A stretch of 64,000 nt of DNA from Bacillus tuaregi (GCF_900104575.1 NZ_LT629731.1:3810015-3874014); one strand, 5' to 3'. Shown: positions 48,537 to 58,042, counted from the stretch's first letter. Notes: generated by a model from the letters alone, not told the origin. Numbers and translations are program-made.

Positions 48537-49016
48537 CTAGTATCCCATTTCTTTTAACAATCGAGATAAAACTCTAAGTCGTTCTCCTATCATTTCCCCA
48601 TCAGCACTAAGGGCCTGAGAAAATAATTTAATATCATCATCAATCATCGGATTATCCGTGCAAATCGATACATTCATGGCATCTCCTTGAAGTCCAATAC
48701 GATCAATTTTTGGATTATCAGGATCATATAATTTCGGTAAACGATAAGCATCCTGAAAATATAGACTACTTCTACATAGCAAAATAGCAAGATCTATTAC
48801 ACGATGGAATGGTAATTCCTCGGACTTATTAAACCACTCTTCTCCAGAGTGACTCCATACTTTTGCTGAAATACCCTCCTTTCCTTGTTCATCTTTTTGA
48901 GATAACCCTAATGAAAGAATTTTCACATCGGTATGATAGGCATTTCTCCCATCAATCTGTTCATAATTATCAGATACAATAATCGACTTATTTGTTAAAG
49001 CAGTTGGATTTTTCAT
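48537..49016 (-). CDS. Hypothetical protein, first gene of the MoxR-VWA operon
   Basis: 159 residues, soluble, acidic, without a recognised domain (possibly the DUF6530 group). Mostly mixed alpha/beta with conserved-looking blocks FHRVIDLAILLCRSSLYFQ and GLQGDAMNVSICTDNP. GGAGG is 7 nt before the ATG, and the MoxR ATPase begins 24 bases after its stop, so they are co-transcribed. It may be a client or adaptor of the ATPase. Confidence 0.6.
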   Translation of the reverse strand: MKNPTALTNKSIIVSDNYEQIDGRNAYHTDVKILSLGLSQKDEQGKEGISAKVWSHSGEEWFNKSEELPFHRVIDLAILLCRSSLYFQDAYRLPKLYDPDNPKIDRIGLQGDAMNVSICTDNPMIDDDIKLFSQALSADGEMIGERLRVLSRLLKEMGY

Positions 49017-49223
49017 TGTTTAACCTCCAAAAATTTTAGATATTGTTCCAGTCAATTATTTTGAAACTGTACGAATTTATACTCATTCATGTGATACGCA
49101 AGAGTCAAAAGTTATTATGTGTCTTATTGACGGAACACAAACATTATATTATTATGTTTGGAGTAACGCAAACTAAATAACATGATGTTTGAAAATGATT
49201 AAACTTCGATTGGATGTGTTTAA

Positions 49224-50600
49224 ATGAATCAATTAAATTATGAAAATCATACTTTACAAATAACTAAATCCATGTTTGCTTTTCTCATTCCTGTAATTTT
49301 GGCAAATGTATTGCAATCATTAGGTCAAGTATTTGGAATTGTCATCGTTGGGCAAAAACTTGGAGTGGATTCACTGGCAGCCATTTCGGCCTTTTTTCCA
49401 TTATTCTTTTTCCTTATCTCTTTTTCGATTGGAATTGGTTCTGGAAGTTCAATCCTTGTTGGGCAATCTTATGGGGCAGGGAATATCAAAAAAATGAAGG
49501 AAGTAGTCGGAGTCACGCTTGCTTTTACAATGATTATTTCTGTCGCTATCGCCCTAATTGGAAGTTTCTTTTCAGAAAGTATTCTTAGGTTGATGGGAAC
49601 ACCTGAGAATATCCTATTTGAAAGTGCAGCTTATGCTCGTATATTATTTGTTACATTACCTATTACCTTCTTAAACATGGTATATACAACCTTTATGAGA
49701 GGGGTGGGAGATTCTAAAACACCATTTTATTTTTTAGTCATTAGTGTTCTATTAAATATCGCTTTGCTTCCGATTCTAATTTTCGGTTGGTTTGGAATAC
49801 CTGAATTGGGACTAAACGGTGCAGCTTATGCTGCAGTATTATCTAGCTTCATAACATTTGTGCTTCTTTTAGCATACTTGCATAAAAAAAATCATGTACT
49901 CAAATTAGACCTCAGTATATTCAAACATTTTCACTTAAAAGGTTCGGTATTGAAAGCCTTACTGAAATTAGCCATTCCTTCAAGTATTAGTATGGTTGCC
50001 ATTTCCCTGTCAGAGATTGCCGTTATTACTTTTGTCAATGATTATGGTTCAAATGCAACCGCAGCATACGGAATCGTTAATCAAATTGCTAGTTATGTTC
50101 AAATACCTGCAATGAGCATTTCAATCGCCATTTCAGTTTTTGTTGCTCAAGCTGTTGGATCGGGGAATATTATTAATATTAAACAAATAGCAAAAATAGG
50201 GATTACACTGAATTATCTACTTGGAGGTTTTCTAATACTTCTAGTTTACTTGCTACCAAACCCTATTTTAAGAATCTTTTTAGATAACACGGGTACAATT
50301 GATATCGCGAAAAGTCTCATTTTCATCTCATTTTGGAGTTATGTTATTTTGGGTCACACTCAATCCATCTCAGCAACTATGCGAGCAACAGGAACTGTTT
50401 TATGGCCAACTTTTTTTACAATCGCAAGTATTTGGATTATCGAAGTACCGGTAGCTTACCTTTTGACACATTTCACTAAACTAGGGATAAATGGTGTGTG
50501 GCTAGCCTATCCAATTGCCTTCTTAGTAAATTTCTTAGCTCAAAATATTTATCACCATTTCGTCTGGAAAAAGAAATCCCTAAAAGCACTATTAGATTAA
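49224..50600 (+). CDS. MATE family efflux transporter
   Basis: 458 residues and 12 spans in two homologous halves (each starts with an IP-x-I segment: FLIPVILANVLQSLGQ and LAIPSSISMVAISLSE). GIGSGSSILVGQSYGAG (about 77) and FMRGVGDSKTPF (about 158) are MATE signatures. It likely exports cationic compounds by Na+ or H+ antiport. The Shine-Dalgarno is weak (TTGGATG). It diverges from the MoxR operon, leaving a 207-base promoter gap. Confidence 0.87.
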   Translation: MNQLNYENHTLQITKSMFAFLIPVILANVLQSLGQVFGIVIVGQKLGVDSLAAISAFFPLFFFLISFSIGIGSGSSILVGQSYGAGNIKKMKEVVGVTLAFTMIISVAIALIGSFFSESILRLMGTPENILFESAAYARILFVTLPITFLNMVYTTFMRGVGDSKTPFYFLVISVLLNIALLPILIFGWFGIPELGLNGAAYAAVLSSFITFVLLLAYLHKKNHVLKLDLSIFKHFHLKGSVLKALLKLAIPSSISMVAISLSEIAVITFVNDYGSNATAAYGIVNQIASYVQIPAMSISIAISVFVAQAVGSGNIINIKQIAKIGITLNYLLGGFLILLVYLLPNPILRIFLDNTGTIDIAKSLIFISFWSYVILGHTQSISATMRATGTVLWPTFFTIASIWIIEVPVAYLLTHFTKLGINGVWLAYPIAFLVNFLAQNIYHHFVWKKKSLKALLD

Positions 50601-50735
50601 TCTGATGAAGCTGTTTGTTTCTCTTTAACAAATAGCTTTATTTACTCCGCTGAGAGATTTAAGTAGACGGTATATGTGCTTTTTTGTTGTGATTCTTGAG
50701 GAGGTCAAACACGATCGTAATCCCATCAAACTTTA

Positions 50736-51968
50736 TCAAAAGCATGCATAGAGCGCCTTCCGTAGTGCGATCTCTCTCGGATCACCGATAATGTAATTTT
50801 GGAAATAATTAGGAACATAACTCACACCTATCCCAAGCACAGGATCCGCGAACCCATTGGATCCACCCCCGCCAAAGGAGCCAAAGGCTGAGTCGTCCGT
50901 ACCAAAGCGCACGCCGCCATTAGGTTTGACAAAACCTAGTGAGAACATACTTTCCAAGCCGGTCAGACGATCAAAACGTGATTTGGCTGGCGGACAGGGT
51001 GGCTGCTTCAGAAGTTCAAGTGTTTCCGGCGCTATAAAGCCTTCACCACCGGCAGTTGCCATGCAATCGTAAATTTGGGCGACAGCCCTCGCCGTACCAA
51101 CACCATTGCCCGCGGGCATCTCGACCTGTAGGAACGCTGGATCCATCATATCACTGAAGGAGCGGACTTTGTGCGACCACGCTACACGACCTGCATATGT
51201 AAACGGGATGAGATAACTGAATAGCATTTTCCATTCATTACCAGTTATATGTCGGAAATACCGCATCGTATCGTAAAAGCCTGGCTGCGAAATCTGAGCG
51301 ATGTCGCGCACGGGATCAACATTGTCTGGCAGGCCGATGTAAAACCCACCGCCCAACGGACCAATCATCTCTTCTTCCAGGAAGCGGCCGATTGAACGTC
51401 TCCCAGGATCAACGCGGCGCAACAGTTCGTTTGAGTACAGTCCGAACGTGAACGTATGATACCCCTGGTAGTCGCCGGGCTTCCAAAAAGGCTTTTGGCG
51501 GGCGAGTCGCACCGCGAGCGTTTCTAAATCCGCAAGATCTGATGTCCTGATACCGCCGTCAAGCGTTATCAAACCAGCCTGATGCGCAAGAAGCTGCCGG
51601 ACTGTGACGCCACTCTTGCCGTTCTGTGCAAATTCCGGCCAATACGTGGAGACTTTCTCATCGTAGTCAAGCCAACCTCTCGAATTAGCAATCGCCAATG
51701 CACATGCCATAATGCCCTTCGTTGTCGAGGATACTAGCGCCGGCGTGTTCTCCTTCCACGGTAGTCGGCGCGACTTGTCGCGAAAGCCCCCCCACAGGTC
51801 CACTAGTTTCTCACCACGTCGATAGACCGCGAACGAAGCACCGACTTCTTTACGAAGACGGAAGTTCTCCTCGAATACTTCACGCACACGTTCGAACCCT
51901 GGTGCGATGTATCCATTAATCGCAGGTGTTTCCGATTGCAATATTACATTGGCATAAGTTCTACTCAT
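50736..51968 (-). CDS. Serine hydrolase of the beta-lactamase/EstB family
   Basis: 410 residues, no signal peptide. The class C-like catalytic set is present: SSTTKG (Ser-x-x-Lys, about 84-89), YSN (about 178) and a glycine-rich GGGGSNG near 375 in place of KTG. Such cytoplasmic enzymes are mostly esterases or peptidases rather than true beta-lactamases. GC content and codon use (many GCG, CGC, GGC) differ sharply from the neighbours, which points to transfer. The ATG at 51968 follows AAGGAGG. Its upstream DNA is a duplicated tetR promoter region. Confidence 0.8.
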   Translation of the reverse strand: MSRTYANVILQSETPAINGYIAPGFERVREVFEENFRLRKEVGASFAVYRRGEKLVDLWGGFRDKSRRLPWKENTPALVSSTTKGIMACALAIANSRGWLDYDEKVSTYWPEFAQNGKSGVTVRQLLAHQAGLITLDGGIRTSDLADLETLAVRLARQKPFWKPGDYQGYHTFTFGLYSNELLRRVDPGRRSIGRFLEEEMIGPLGGGFYIGLPDNVDPVRDIAQISQPGFYDTMRYFRHITGNEWKMLFSYLIPFTYAGRVAWSHKVRSFSDMMDPAFLQVEMPAGNGVGTARAVAQIYDCMATAGGEGFIAPETLELLKQPPCPPAKSRFDRLTGLESMFSLGFVKPNGGVRFGTDDSAFGSFGGGGSNGFADPVLGIGVSYVPNYFQNYIIGDPREIALRKALYACF

Positions 51969-52000
51969 ACTGGTCCCTCCTTGAATTTTTTTCAATTCCT

Positions 52001-52165
52001 CCTGTTTGATTGGCTTCTTCTGCGATTTTTTCTAATGACAATTTTGAATAACCATGCTTAGCAATTGCGGTATATAATCCTAAAAAGATTTTGCCTACTC
52101 CCTTAATAAGTAATTATTTATTTACTAACATATATATAAAAATTCGAAAGTCAAACATTTCATAT
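52001..52165 (-). pseudogene. Duplicated tetR 5' end and promoter
   Basis: The stretch 52010-52090 repeats 55780-55855 almost base for base and encodes LGLYTAIAKHGYSKLSLEKIA of the TetR gene. About 28 bases including the start codon are deleted, then the match resumes through the operator region (52089-52135) up to repeat copy E. The truncated frame ends at a TAG overlapping the ATG of the serine hydrolase. Confidence 0.8.
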
Positions 52166-52216
52166 CAAATTCGCCCGTCGAATTTGCGTCAGGATTTTTA
52201 TCGAGCTCGCTCGATA
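52166..52216 (-). repeat. Structured repeat R1, fragment E
   Basis: Only the low-coordinate end of the element: ATCAAATTCGCCCGTCGAAT and the TTTATCGAG/CTCGATA hairpin. The left flank (CATATC) is shared with copy F, so E came along with the duplicated tetR region. Confidence 0.75.
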
Positions 52217-52470
52217 TCTTTGTCCTTCATGGATCTTTTGTATTTTTTGTATCTTGCAATGGCAAGGGGTAAATGTACTACCCCAAGAACAAAACAAGAT
52301 AAAATGGGTATCCATTGTAGTATGTATTGTCAGATGATTTGGTTTGCCACTCCCTATTGGTCCTGTTTTAGGTTGATGGCTTTCCCACAAACAAACATAA
52401 GACCAACAACAGATAAATTTGCCGATTCGATAAGCTCATCACCGAAGCAGTATTGAGGCAACAACACTAA
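52217..52470 (-). pseudogene. Degraded membrane-protein tail
   Basis: One minus-strand frame reads ILQWIPILSCFVLGVVHLPL then AIARYKKYKRSMKDKD, a typical last membrane span with a basic tail. It is preceded by stops in the same frame (TAG, TAA) and continues upstream as ESANLSVVGLMFVCGK. Probably a decayed gene; parent unknown. Confidence 0.3.
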
Positions 52471-52551
52471 TTCACAAATAAACTTTTATTGCATTATCGG
52501 AGGCGACGACCGCATCTGCGATTCTGTACTCACCGCAGGGGCCTTTCCTTG

Positions 52552-53271
52552 CTATTCACTTAGTTTGATGCCAGCCCAGTTTCGAAGGTGGCGAGATATC
52601 CCCAATTCTTCTTCAAATCTTCGGAGCTCTGAGTCCAGCAGATTAATTCCGGAGACCATATCCTCCAACTTGAGAGCAAGATCCAATTCACCCATGGCAA
52701 CAGCTATCTCTGCACGAGCTGCCAGCAATCTGGCACGCCCTATGCCGGTTTCGTCCTTCGTTTTTTCCAAGGCCCGGTCGAGTGTTTGGGCTGCTGCACG
52801 GTCATTGGCGTAAATATCGCGCAGGAACCATGCTTGGTTAAGTATTTCTTCCGTACGATCTTGGGCTTCAAGATAAAGGGGCGGCTCGTAGTGTTTGTCC
52901 ATGTAAACGAGCATGTTGCCGAACGGGTCAAATACACGAAACTGACTTCCATCCCGCGAGCGGCGCGTAAGACGGGGGAAACCGCTAAGCGGTACAGTCC
53001 CAAGGTTGTTCATGAGATTTTCCGCAAAACGATCATGGAGTTTTCCCAATTCCGCCACTTTAACGATAAGGGCACCGAACGCTTTTTTGCCCCCGAATTG
53101 GGCATAGTTCGATGTCATAATCCAAAGCTCCCCATCCCGAAATTCCGCGAATCGGTATGGAAACGTTTCGTCCCTGATAATTTCAAAGCCAAGCGCCCTA
53201 TAAAAAGCGACGCTTTCATCAATGTTATCGCTGGGTAGCATAGGTTCTATGCTTATTGAGGATTGTTCCAT
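52552..53271 (-). CDS. VOC/bleomycin-resistance-like protein with helical extension
   Basis: 239 residues. The first 125 form a glyoxalase/VOC module (MLPSDNIDESVAFYRALGFE, FGALIVKVAELGKLH, FRVFDPFGNMLVYMDKH). The rest (about 135-239) is an alpha-helical, alanine/arginine/leucine-rich extension with tetratricopeptide-like spacing. The function is unknown. The ATG at 53271 follows AAGGAGG at 10 nt; the longer frame upstream is not supported. It is GC-rich like the serine hydrolase. Confidence 0.75.
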   Translation of the reverse strand: MEQSSISIEPMLPSDNIDESVAFYRALGFEIIRDETFPYRFAEFRDGELWIMTSNYAQFGGKKAFGALIVKVAELGKLHDRFAENLMNNLGTVPLSGFPRLTRRSRDGSQFRVFDPFGNMLVYMDKHYEPPLYLEAQDRTEEILNQAWFLRDIYANDRAAAQTLDRALEKTKDETGIGRARLLAARAEIAVAMGELDLALKLEDMVSGINLLDSELRRFEEELGISRHLRNWAGIKLSE

Positions 53272-53359
53272 CCCCCGTATTCCTCCTTTTCGGTCATATT
53301 CAATTAAAAATGACTGCACCATTACGAGATTTGCAGCACAAACCGCAATTGAACAAAAA

Positions 53360-53520
53360 ACACTGATCTGGTACAATGCTGGTCAATTGAATAGTCATCC
53401 TCGACTTCAATCGTTTGGTTATCCAAATTAATTTTTAATTTGCTTTGCTTAATATTCATCTTCGTCAAGATGGAACGAAGTTCATTAACCGTTTTTTATC
53501 CATCTTTTTGGGCAAGGACA
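53360..53520 (-). pseudogene. Coding-like remnant
   Basis: The minus strand carries VNELRSILTKMNIKQSKLK and INLDNQTIEVEDDYSIDQH in one open frame with a stop just upstream (VLAQKDG-stop) and no start. The amino-acid pattern looks genuine, so this is probably a fragment of a lost gene. The remaining bases to 53648 show nothing supportable. Confidence 0.3.
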
Positions 53521-53648
53521 TGGTTTAAACACTCATTTCGTGTTACCAACATCGGATAAAGGTTTTACTTATCTGGTCCTTTCATTAGATATCCGCTCCT
53601 TTGGCGCCCCCATTTGATTTAGTGAATCTTTAGACAGCTCCCTTATAG

Positions 53649-54353
53649 CTATTGCGGGCATAGCAATCCAATAAGGTTAATCAATGAATCGGTAACGGCT
53701 TCTGGGTCTACTAGCATATGAAAGTGCCCAGCATCAAATTCATCATATTCCCAACCATATTTCCGAGCTTTTTCAGCGGGTACTGTATATGCTTGACTAA
53801 ATTTGATGTATCCACAAGGAATCTCAGGCCAATTAGGATAGTAAGGCATAGTTTCCTCAAAATAGGGAAGACCCATTGGTCGTATATCTGCGAGCACTCC
53901 TTGACGAACTCCTTCTGGAACGATTTCAGACAAGTCCTTATCGGTCCATTCCGGGTAAAGTCCCCCTGCTTTTAAGTAACTACTCAGTGAGGATAGTAAC
54001 ACAGGCGAGTTTGCTTCAATCTCTTCAAGCTGACTCCTCCCACCGTGCGGCAGACTGGCATCTACAAAAACATAAGCTGCGACAGGATGAGGACTGGACG
54101 CACCAATCGCAGGCAGTAACGGACCAGCTCCACTATGTCCAACTAGTACAATTGGTTGATAGTTTGGAATGGACTCTAACCTCCGTGCAACTGCTTGAGC
54201 GTGTTGTGCCCAGATTGGAGTGCTCATATCTATGATGCTAGGCAGGGTTGGCACAATAGTTCTGATTTCTCGCCCTCGTAGTTCGCGTGAGACCGGAGCC
54301 CAGGTGCTGGGTCCGACTATAGGGCTGTGTACAAGTACAATATTTAATTCCAT
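53649..54353 (-). CDS. Alpha/beta hydrolase
   Basis: 234 residues, with the N-terminal strand NIVLVHSPIVGPSTW forming the oxyanion region, nucleophile elbow GHSGAGP (Ser about 76), and the catalytic His in DAGHFHMLVDPE (about 213); Asp is probably the one before it in the EYDEFD region. No signal peptide. It resembles small esterases near TetR regulators. GGAGGT is 8 nt before the ATG. The substrate is unknown. Confidence 0.78.
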   Translation of the reverse strand: MELNIVLVHSPIVGPSTWAPVSRELRGREIRTIVPTLPSIIDMSTPIWAQHAQAVARRLESIPNYQPIVLVGHSGAGPLLPAIGASSPHPVAAYVFVDASLPHGGRSQLEEIEANSPVLLSSLSSYLKAGGLYPEWTDKDLSEIVPEGVRQGVLADIRPMGLPYFEETMPYYPNWPEIPCGYIKFSQAYTVPAEKARKYGWEYDEFDAGHFHMLVDPEAVTDSLINLIGLLCPQ

Positions 54354-54421
54354 TAAATATTACCTCCAATTATCGTGTTTAATAAAACGCATTGCCATAG
54401 TCAGATGATGCCTTAAAAGAA

Positions 54422-55287
54422 TCAAGAATAATCTTTCGATAAAAAGCTTTTTATAACCTTGGAAAATTCATCTGGTCTCTCTTTTTGAGGCCAATGTTTG
54501 CATCCTTCCATCAAATAAATTTCAGATCCTTGTATACCATCATGTGCTTGTTTCGCATATTTAACTGGGACACTTGAATCATCTGTACCATGTACTATTA
54601 ATGTAGAATTTTTTATTTCAGAAAATCTGCCCGCTAAATTCGTACGAAGACCTGTCTTTGTAATTTCACTTCTCTGAAATGAAATAAATGCTTTACCCGC
54701 ATCGGGAGCCTTTAGAACCTCCTGTACTTCATCCACAAGTTCTTCTGATAACTGGTTCGGATCTCCAAACAAGCTATTTAACAATGTCCATTTCACAAAC
54801 GTCCTGCTTTTACTAGATAATTTATAAGATAGTTCATTGAAGAAGGTTTTGGTATACCAATAGGATAGACGGTGGTATGGCAGTTTGTTAAAAATTCCCC
54901 ACGCGTCTACTAATATTAATTTTTCTACTCGTGTTGGATATTCCAACGCAAACTTGAGAGATATTCCTCCGCCAAGCGACAAACCAATCAAACTAGCTCA
55001 ATCAAAATTCAGGGTATGCATGAATTGTTTCAAAAATCCCATATAAAATGAAAGGGAATATTCTATATCAGGTTTGTCACTCTTTCCATACCCAGGTAAG
55101 TCCGGGGCAAATACACGATTTGTTTCAGATAAAGGCTCTATTATTTCACCCCAAGAAATACGGGCGGAATCTACGCCTGCCCCATGTAAAAGAATAACAG
55201 GCGGGCCTGTATCACCAGCTATATAACATTAAACGTTGAAATTATTTATATTTAAGCGTATCGTATTTATTTTTGAATTACCTTGCA
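54422..55287 (-). pseudogene. Alpha/beta hydrolase with two nonsense codons
   Basis: A full-length hydrolase frame starting MQGNSKINTIRLNINNFNV, with VILLHGAGVDSARISWGE, FAPDLPGYGKSDKPD, nucleophile elbow GLSLGGG, and Asp/His region HGTDDSSVPV...GCKHWPQKE. It is interrupted by TAA at 55231-55229 and TGA at 55000-54998, with no frameshift. The start ATG overlaps the end of tetR, so it was the second gene of a tetR operon. The most likely translated remnant starts at a TTG (54991) and lacks the oxyanion region. Confidence 0.8.
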
Positions 55288-55880
55288 TCTTCTTCGGCTC
55301 CTTCATCTCTATAATTTATCCCAATAATCTGATCAATACAGAGTTCAGTAAGTTTCTTTAACGATTGATCTTGTTTGTGAAGCCAGAGCATCACTATTCC
55401 TAGAACGGAGGCTTGCAATAAATAGGATGTATCTTTCACATTCATTTTCGCAATCTCCCCTTTGGCCATACTAGCTTGAAGTATCCTTTGTACCTCGTTA
55501 TCAATTAGTAAATTTCTTTCCTGCGAAATAGCATGCAATTCTTGATCCTGTACACCTTCTAAATAAATAGCTAGCATACTTATTAAGGAAGTAGCATCGC
55601 CATTTTCAGCAGACCAATATGTCAAAAAATTTCGTAACGTATTTATATTGGGCTCTTTTAACTGATTCTTTTCAACAACTACTCTTGTTTTTTCTAGTGC
55701 ATACCGAAAAAAACTAAGTATTAAGCCTTTTTTTGAACCAAACCGCTTTGACAAAATTGCTGTTGAGACATTGGCTTCTTTTGCGATTTTTTCTAATGAC
55801 AATTTTGAATAACCATGCTTAGCAATTGCGGTATATAATCCTAAAAAGATTTGTTCATCACTGTATTTAATTGGGCGCAT
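55278..55880 (-). CDS. TetR-family repressor
   Basis: 200 residues with the N-terminal helix-turn-helix (LEKIAKEANVSTAILSKRFGSKKGLI, about 29-54) and a helical ligand/dimer domain. AGGAGGAGG precedes the ATG. A palindrome at 55894-55919 overlaps the promoter region and fits autoregulation. The adjoining gene it probably controlled, the alpha/beta hydrolase, is now a pseudogene. A partial copy of this gene's start lies at 52001. Confidence 0.85.
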   Translation of the reverse strand: MRPIKYSDEQIFLGLYTAIAKHGYSKLSLEKIAKEANVSTAILSKRFGSKKGLILSFFRYALEKTRVVVEKNQLKEPNINTLRNFLTYWSAENGDATSLISMLAIYLEGVQDQELHAISQERNLLIDNEVQRILQASMAKGEIAKMNVKDTSYLLQASVLGIVMLWLHKQDQSLKKLTELCIDQIIGINYRDEGAEEDAR

Positions 55881-55893
55881 TTTGCCTCCTCCT

Positions 55894-55919
55894 TTAGTAA
55901 GTAATTACTCATTTACTAA
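55894..55919. promoter_or_regulatory. TetR operator candidate
   Basis: TTAGTAA (55894-55900) and TTACTAA (55913-55919) flank a central AGTAATTACT palindrome, 14 bases upstream of the tetR start. A copy with about three changes (TTAATAAG...TTTACTAA) lies at 52104-52129 ahead of the serine hydrolase. Confidence 0.6.
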
Positions 55920-55956
55920 CATATATATATATATATTCGAAAGTCAAACATTCCAT

Positions 55957-56053
55957 ATCAAATTCGCCCGTCGAATTTGCGTCCGGATTACCTGAGCTCG
56001 CTCGATAAGCTACCTTTAAAAAATCGCAAGACTCGCCGGAGGCTTAACTTCAC
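55957..56053 (-). repeat. Structured repeat R1, fragment F
   Basis: Half a copy: AAATTCGCCCGTCGAATTTG, hairpin arms TTACCTGAG and CTCGATAAG, which are mismatched with each other (the left arm is of the copy A type, the right arm of the copy B-D type), then GCCGGAGGCTTAACTTCA, where it stops. Bases 56054-56195 show nothing further. Confidence 0.75.
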
Positions 56054-56195
56054 TAATAATAATTTAAATCATATACTTATTCTGAATCCTATATTGTCAG
56101 GTGTAAAGAATGTTACATCCATTCTATCTCCTAAACCCTACTAAATTATCTATTCTGTCAACTCAACCCTACCTAATTTAAGACCCTAATTTAAC

Positions 56196-56243
56196 CCAAA
56201 AAGCACCCTCGATATGTTCCCATGAACTCATATCAAGGGCTTA
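56196..56243 (-). terminator. Terminator of rlmCD
   Basis: CCCTCGATATG and CATATCAAGGG pair with one mismatch; on the minus strand GTGCTTTTTGGG follows. Located 60-100 bases after the stop. Confidence 0.7.
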
Positions 56244-56305
56244 GGTTGATTGGACAGATTTACTTTAATTTTATGAAACCCAGTAATTTGAAGGCTTACC
56301 GGACT

Positions 56306-57676
56306 TTATTTTTTAGACATCAAGACAACACACTCGACATGTGTCGTCTGCGGGAACATATCCACCGGCTGAACCTCTAAGGTCTTATAACCACCATCCT
56401 CCAGAATCCTCAAATCACGTGCAAGGGTTGCTGGATTACAGGAAACATACACAACTTTTTTCGGCTTCATTTCAATAATGGTTTGCAACAGTGCTTCATC
56501 ACAGCCTTTGCGCGGTGGGTCGACGACAAGAACATCTGCAACATTTCCTTCTTCATACCATTTCGGTATCACAACTTCTGCTTCTCCAGCTGCAAATTCT
56601 GCATTCGAGATACCATTTAGCGTAGCATTCCGCTTTGCGTCTTCAATGGCCTCGGGAACGACCTCCACACCAAAGACTTTTTTAGCCTTTTGAGCTAAAA
56701 ACAACGAAATGGTACCGATTCCGCAATACGCATCAATGACCGTTTCTTCTCCACTTAACTCCGCATATTCGAGAGCTTTATTATAAAGCACCTTTGTCTG
56801 GTCAGGATTCACTTGGTAAAAAGATAAGGCGGAGATGGCAAACTTCACATCACCTATATAGTCATAGATGACCTCCGATCCCCAAAGCACCCTTGTCTTC
56901 TCACCCAGAATGACATTCGTACGCTTGGAATTCACATTGTGAACAATTGATTTCACTTTTGGCAGACGGGCAACAATTTCCTCCACCAGCTTATTTTTCT
57001 GCGGAATATCCACTGTTTTCGTTACTAAGACAACCATTAGCTCCCCGGTTTGCTTACCGTAGCGTGCCATAATATGACGCAGCACCCCCCGATGTGTCTC
57101 TTCATGATATGCAGGAACTTTAAGTTCATTACATATTTCCTTCACCGCCTGCACGGCCTCATTTATTTCCGGCAGCTGAATCAGACTTTTATTTGTGTCA
57201 ACGATTTCATGACTTCTTGGCTTGAAAAAGCCAGCAATTAGCTTTCCATCCTTTTCACCAACAGGAACCTGTGCTTTGTTTCGGTAATGCCAAGGATGAT
57301 CCATACCTAGAATTGGATGAACCTTCACACCCTCTAACTTCCCGATACGAGTTAGAACCTGCCGTACCTGATTTTCCTTATACTTCAATTGGCCTTCATA
57401 GCTGATATGTTCAAGCTGACAGCCGCCATATTTATGCAGCTCACTTTTCGGAATCTCTACTCGATCCGGACTTTGTTCATAAGTTTCTATGAGCCGTCCA
57501 AAGCCGTAACCTTTATTGACTTTAATCACTTTAATCTTCGCCTTTTCACCAGGCAGTCCATTCGGGACAAATATCGGATAGCCTTCTACTTTAGCAACGC
57601 CTGCCCCGTCATGGGTTAAATCCTCAAACATGACATCTATGTACTCGTTCTTTTGAACAGGTAATGTTCTACTCAT
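56306..57676 (-). CDS. rlmCD: 23S rRNA (uracil-C5)-methyltransferase RlmCD
   Basis: 456 residues, close to B. subtilis RlmCD (YefA). It has a TRAM domain (about 8-65, [15 protein letters not shown]...GYGFGRLIE), a central domain with [19 protein letters not shown], then a SAM-dependent RumA-type catalytic domain: [12 protein letters not shown] (about 318), [11 protein letters not shown] (about 387) and the nucleophile in [13 protein letters not shown] (about 412). It methylates U747 and U1939 equivalents in 23S rRNA. Only one cysteine of the RumA Fe-S cluster is left (GGC). In B. subtilis it neighbours dgkB; here two flavin genes lie between. Confidence 0.9.
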   Translation of the reverse strand: MSRTLPVQKNEYIDVMFEDLTHDGAGVAKVEGYPIFVPNGLPGEKAKIKVIKVNKGYGFGRLIETYEQSPDRVEIPKSELHKYGGCQLEHISYEGQLKYKENQVRQVLTRIGKLEGVKVHPILGMDHPWHYRNKAQVPVGEKDGKLIAGFFKPRSHEIVDTNKSLIQLPEINEAVQAVKEICNELKVPAYHEETHRGVLRHIMARYGKQTGELMVVLVTKTVDIPQKNKLVEEIVARLPKVKSIVHNVNSKRTNVILGEKTRVLWGSEVIYDYIGDVKFAISALSFYQVNPDQTKVLYNKALEYAELSGEETVIDAYCGIGTISLFLAQKAKKVFGVEVVPEAIEDAKRNATLNGISNAEFAAGEAEVVIPKWYEEGNVADVLVVDPPRKGCDEALLQTIIEMKPKKVVYVSCNPATLARDLRILEDGGYKTLEVQPVDMFPQTTHVECVVLMSKK

Positions 57677-57766
57677 TAGATTCTTCCTTTACATATATAC
57701 TTAAACCGCCTCGACTAGCAAAATTGTATCACAAATCGGGATGTATAAGGAAATTTCATCGTAAAA

Positions 57767-57779
57767 GGTGCCTGACACC
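57767..57779 (+). repeat. GTGCCTGACACC repeat fragment
   Basis: GGTGCCTGACACC, a variant of the GTGCCTGGCACC core at 18897 and 24579, without a long partner arm. It is upstream of the Fnr box. Confidence 0.45.
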
Positions 57780-57814
57780 GAAAGTTTACTGTTTACATAC
57801 AATTTGCAAACATA

Positions 57815-57830
57815 TGTGATGTTCGTCACA
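57815..57830 (+). promoter_or_regulatory. Fnr box
   Basis: TGTGA-TGTTCG-TCACA is a perfect match to the Bacillus Fnr consensus TGTGA-N6-TCACA. A possible -10 TATTCT follows at 57849-57854, placing the box near -40, the class II activator position. The start codon of the flavin lipoprotein gene is 213 bases downstream. Confidence 0.65.
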
Positions 57831-58042
57831 AAGAAATGTTGAGAATCTATTCTTTACAGAGCTGTGAACATGAAACCCCTTACTTGTAGTAAGAGAAATT
57901 ACCTATTAGACACCAAATTAGATTGCTCACTTTTGAACAATTGATGACATCAACCTATGACCAATTGATATAATCTATATAAATTATATAATTTGTTTGT
58001 AAGTATTCATAAATACTTTTTAAAACAAAAGGAGAGGTCATC

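Noticed and set aside
52091..52456. 121-codon plus-strand frame
   Set aside because: It reads through the duplicated tetR promoter, R1 fragment E and membrane-protein debris; no SD or family.
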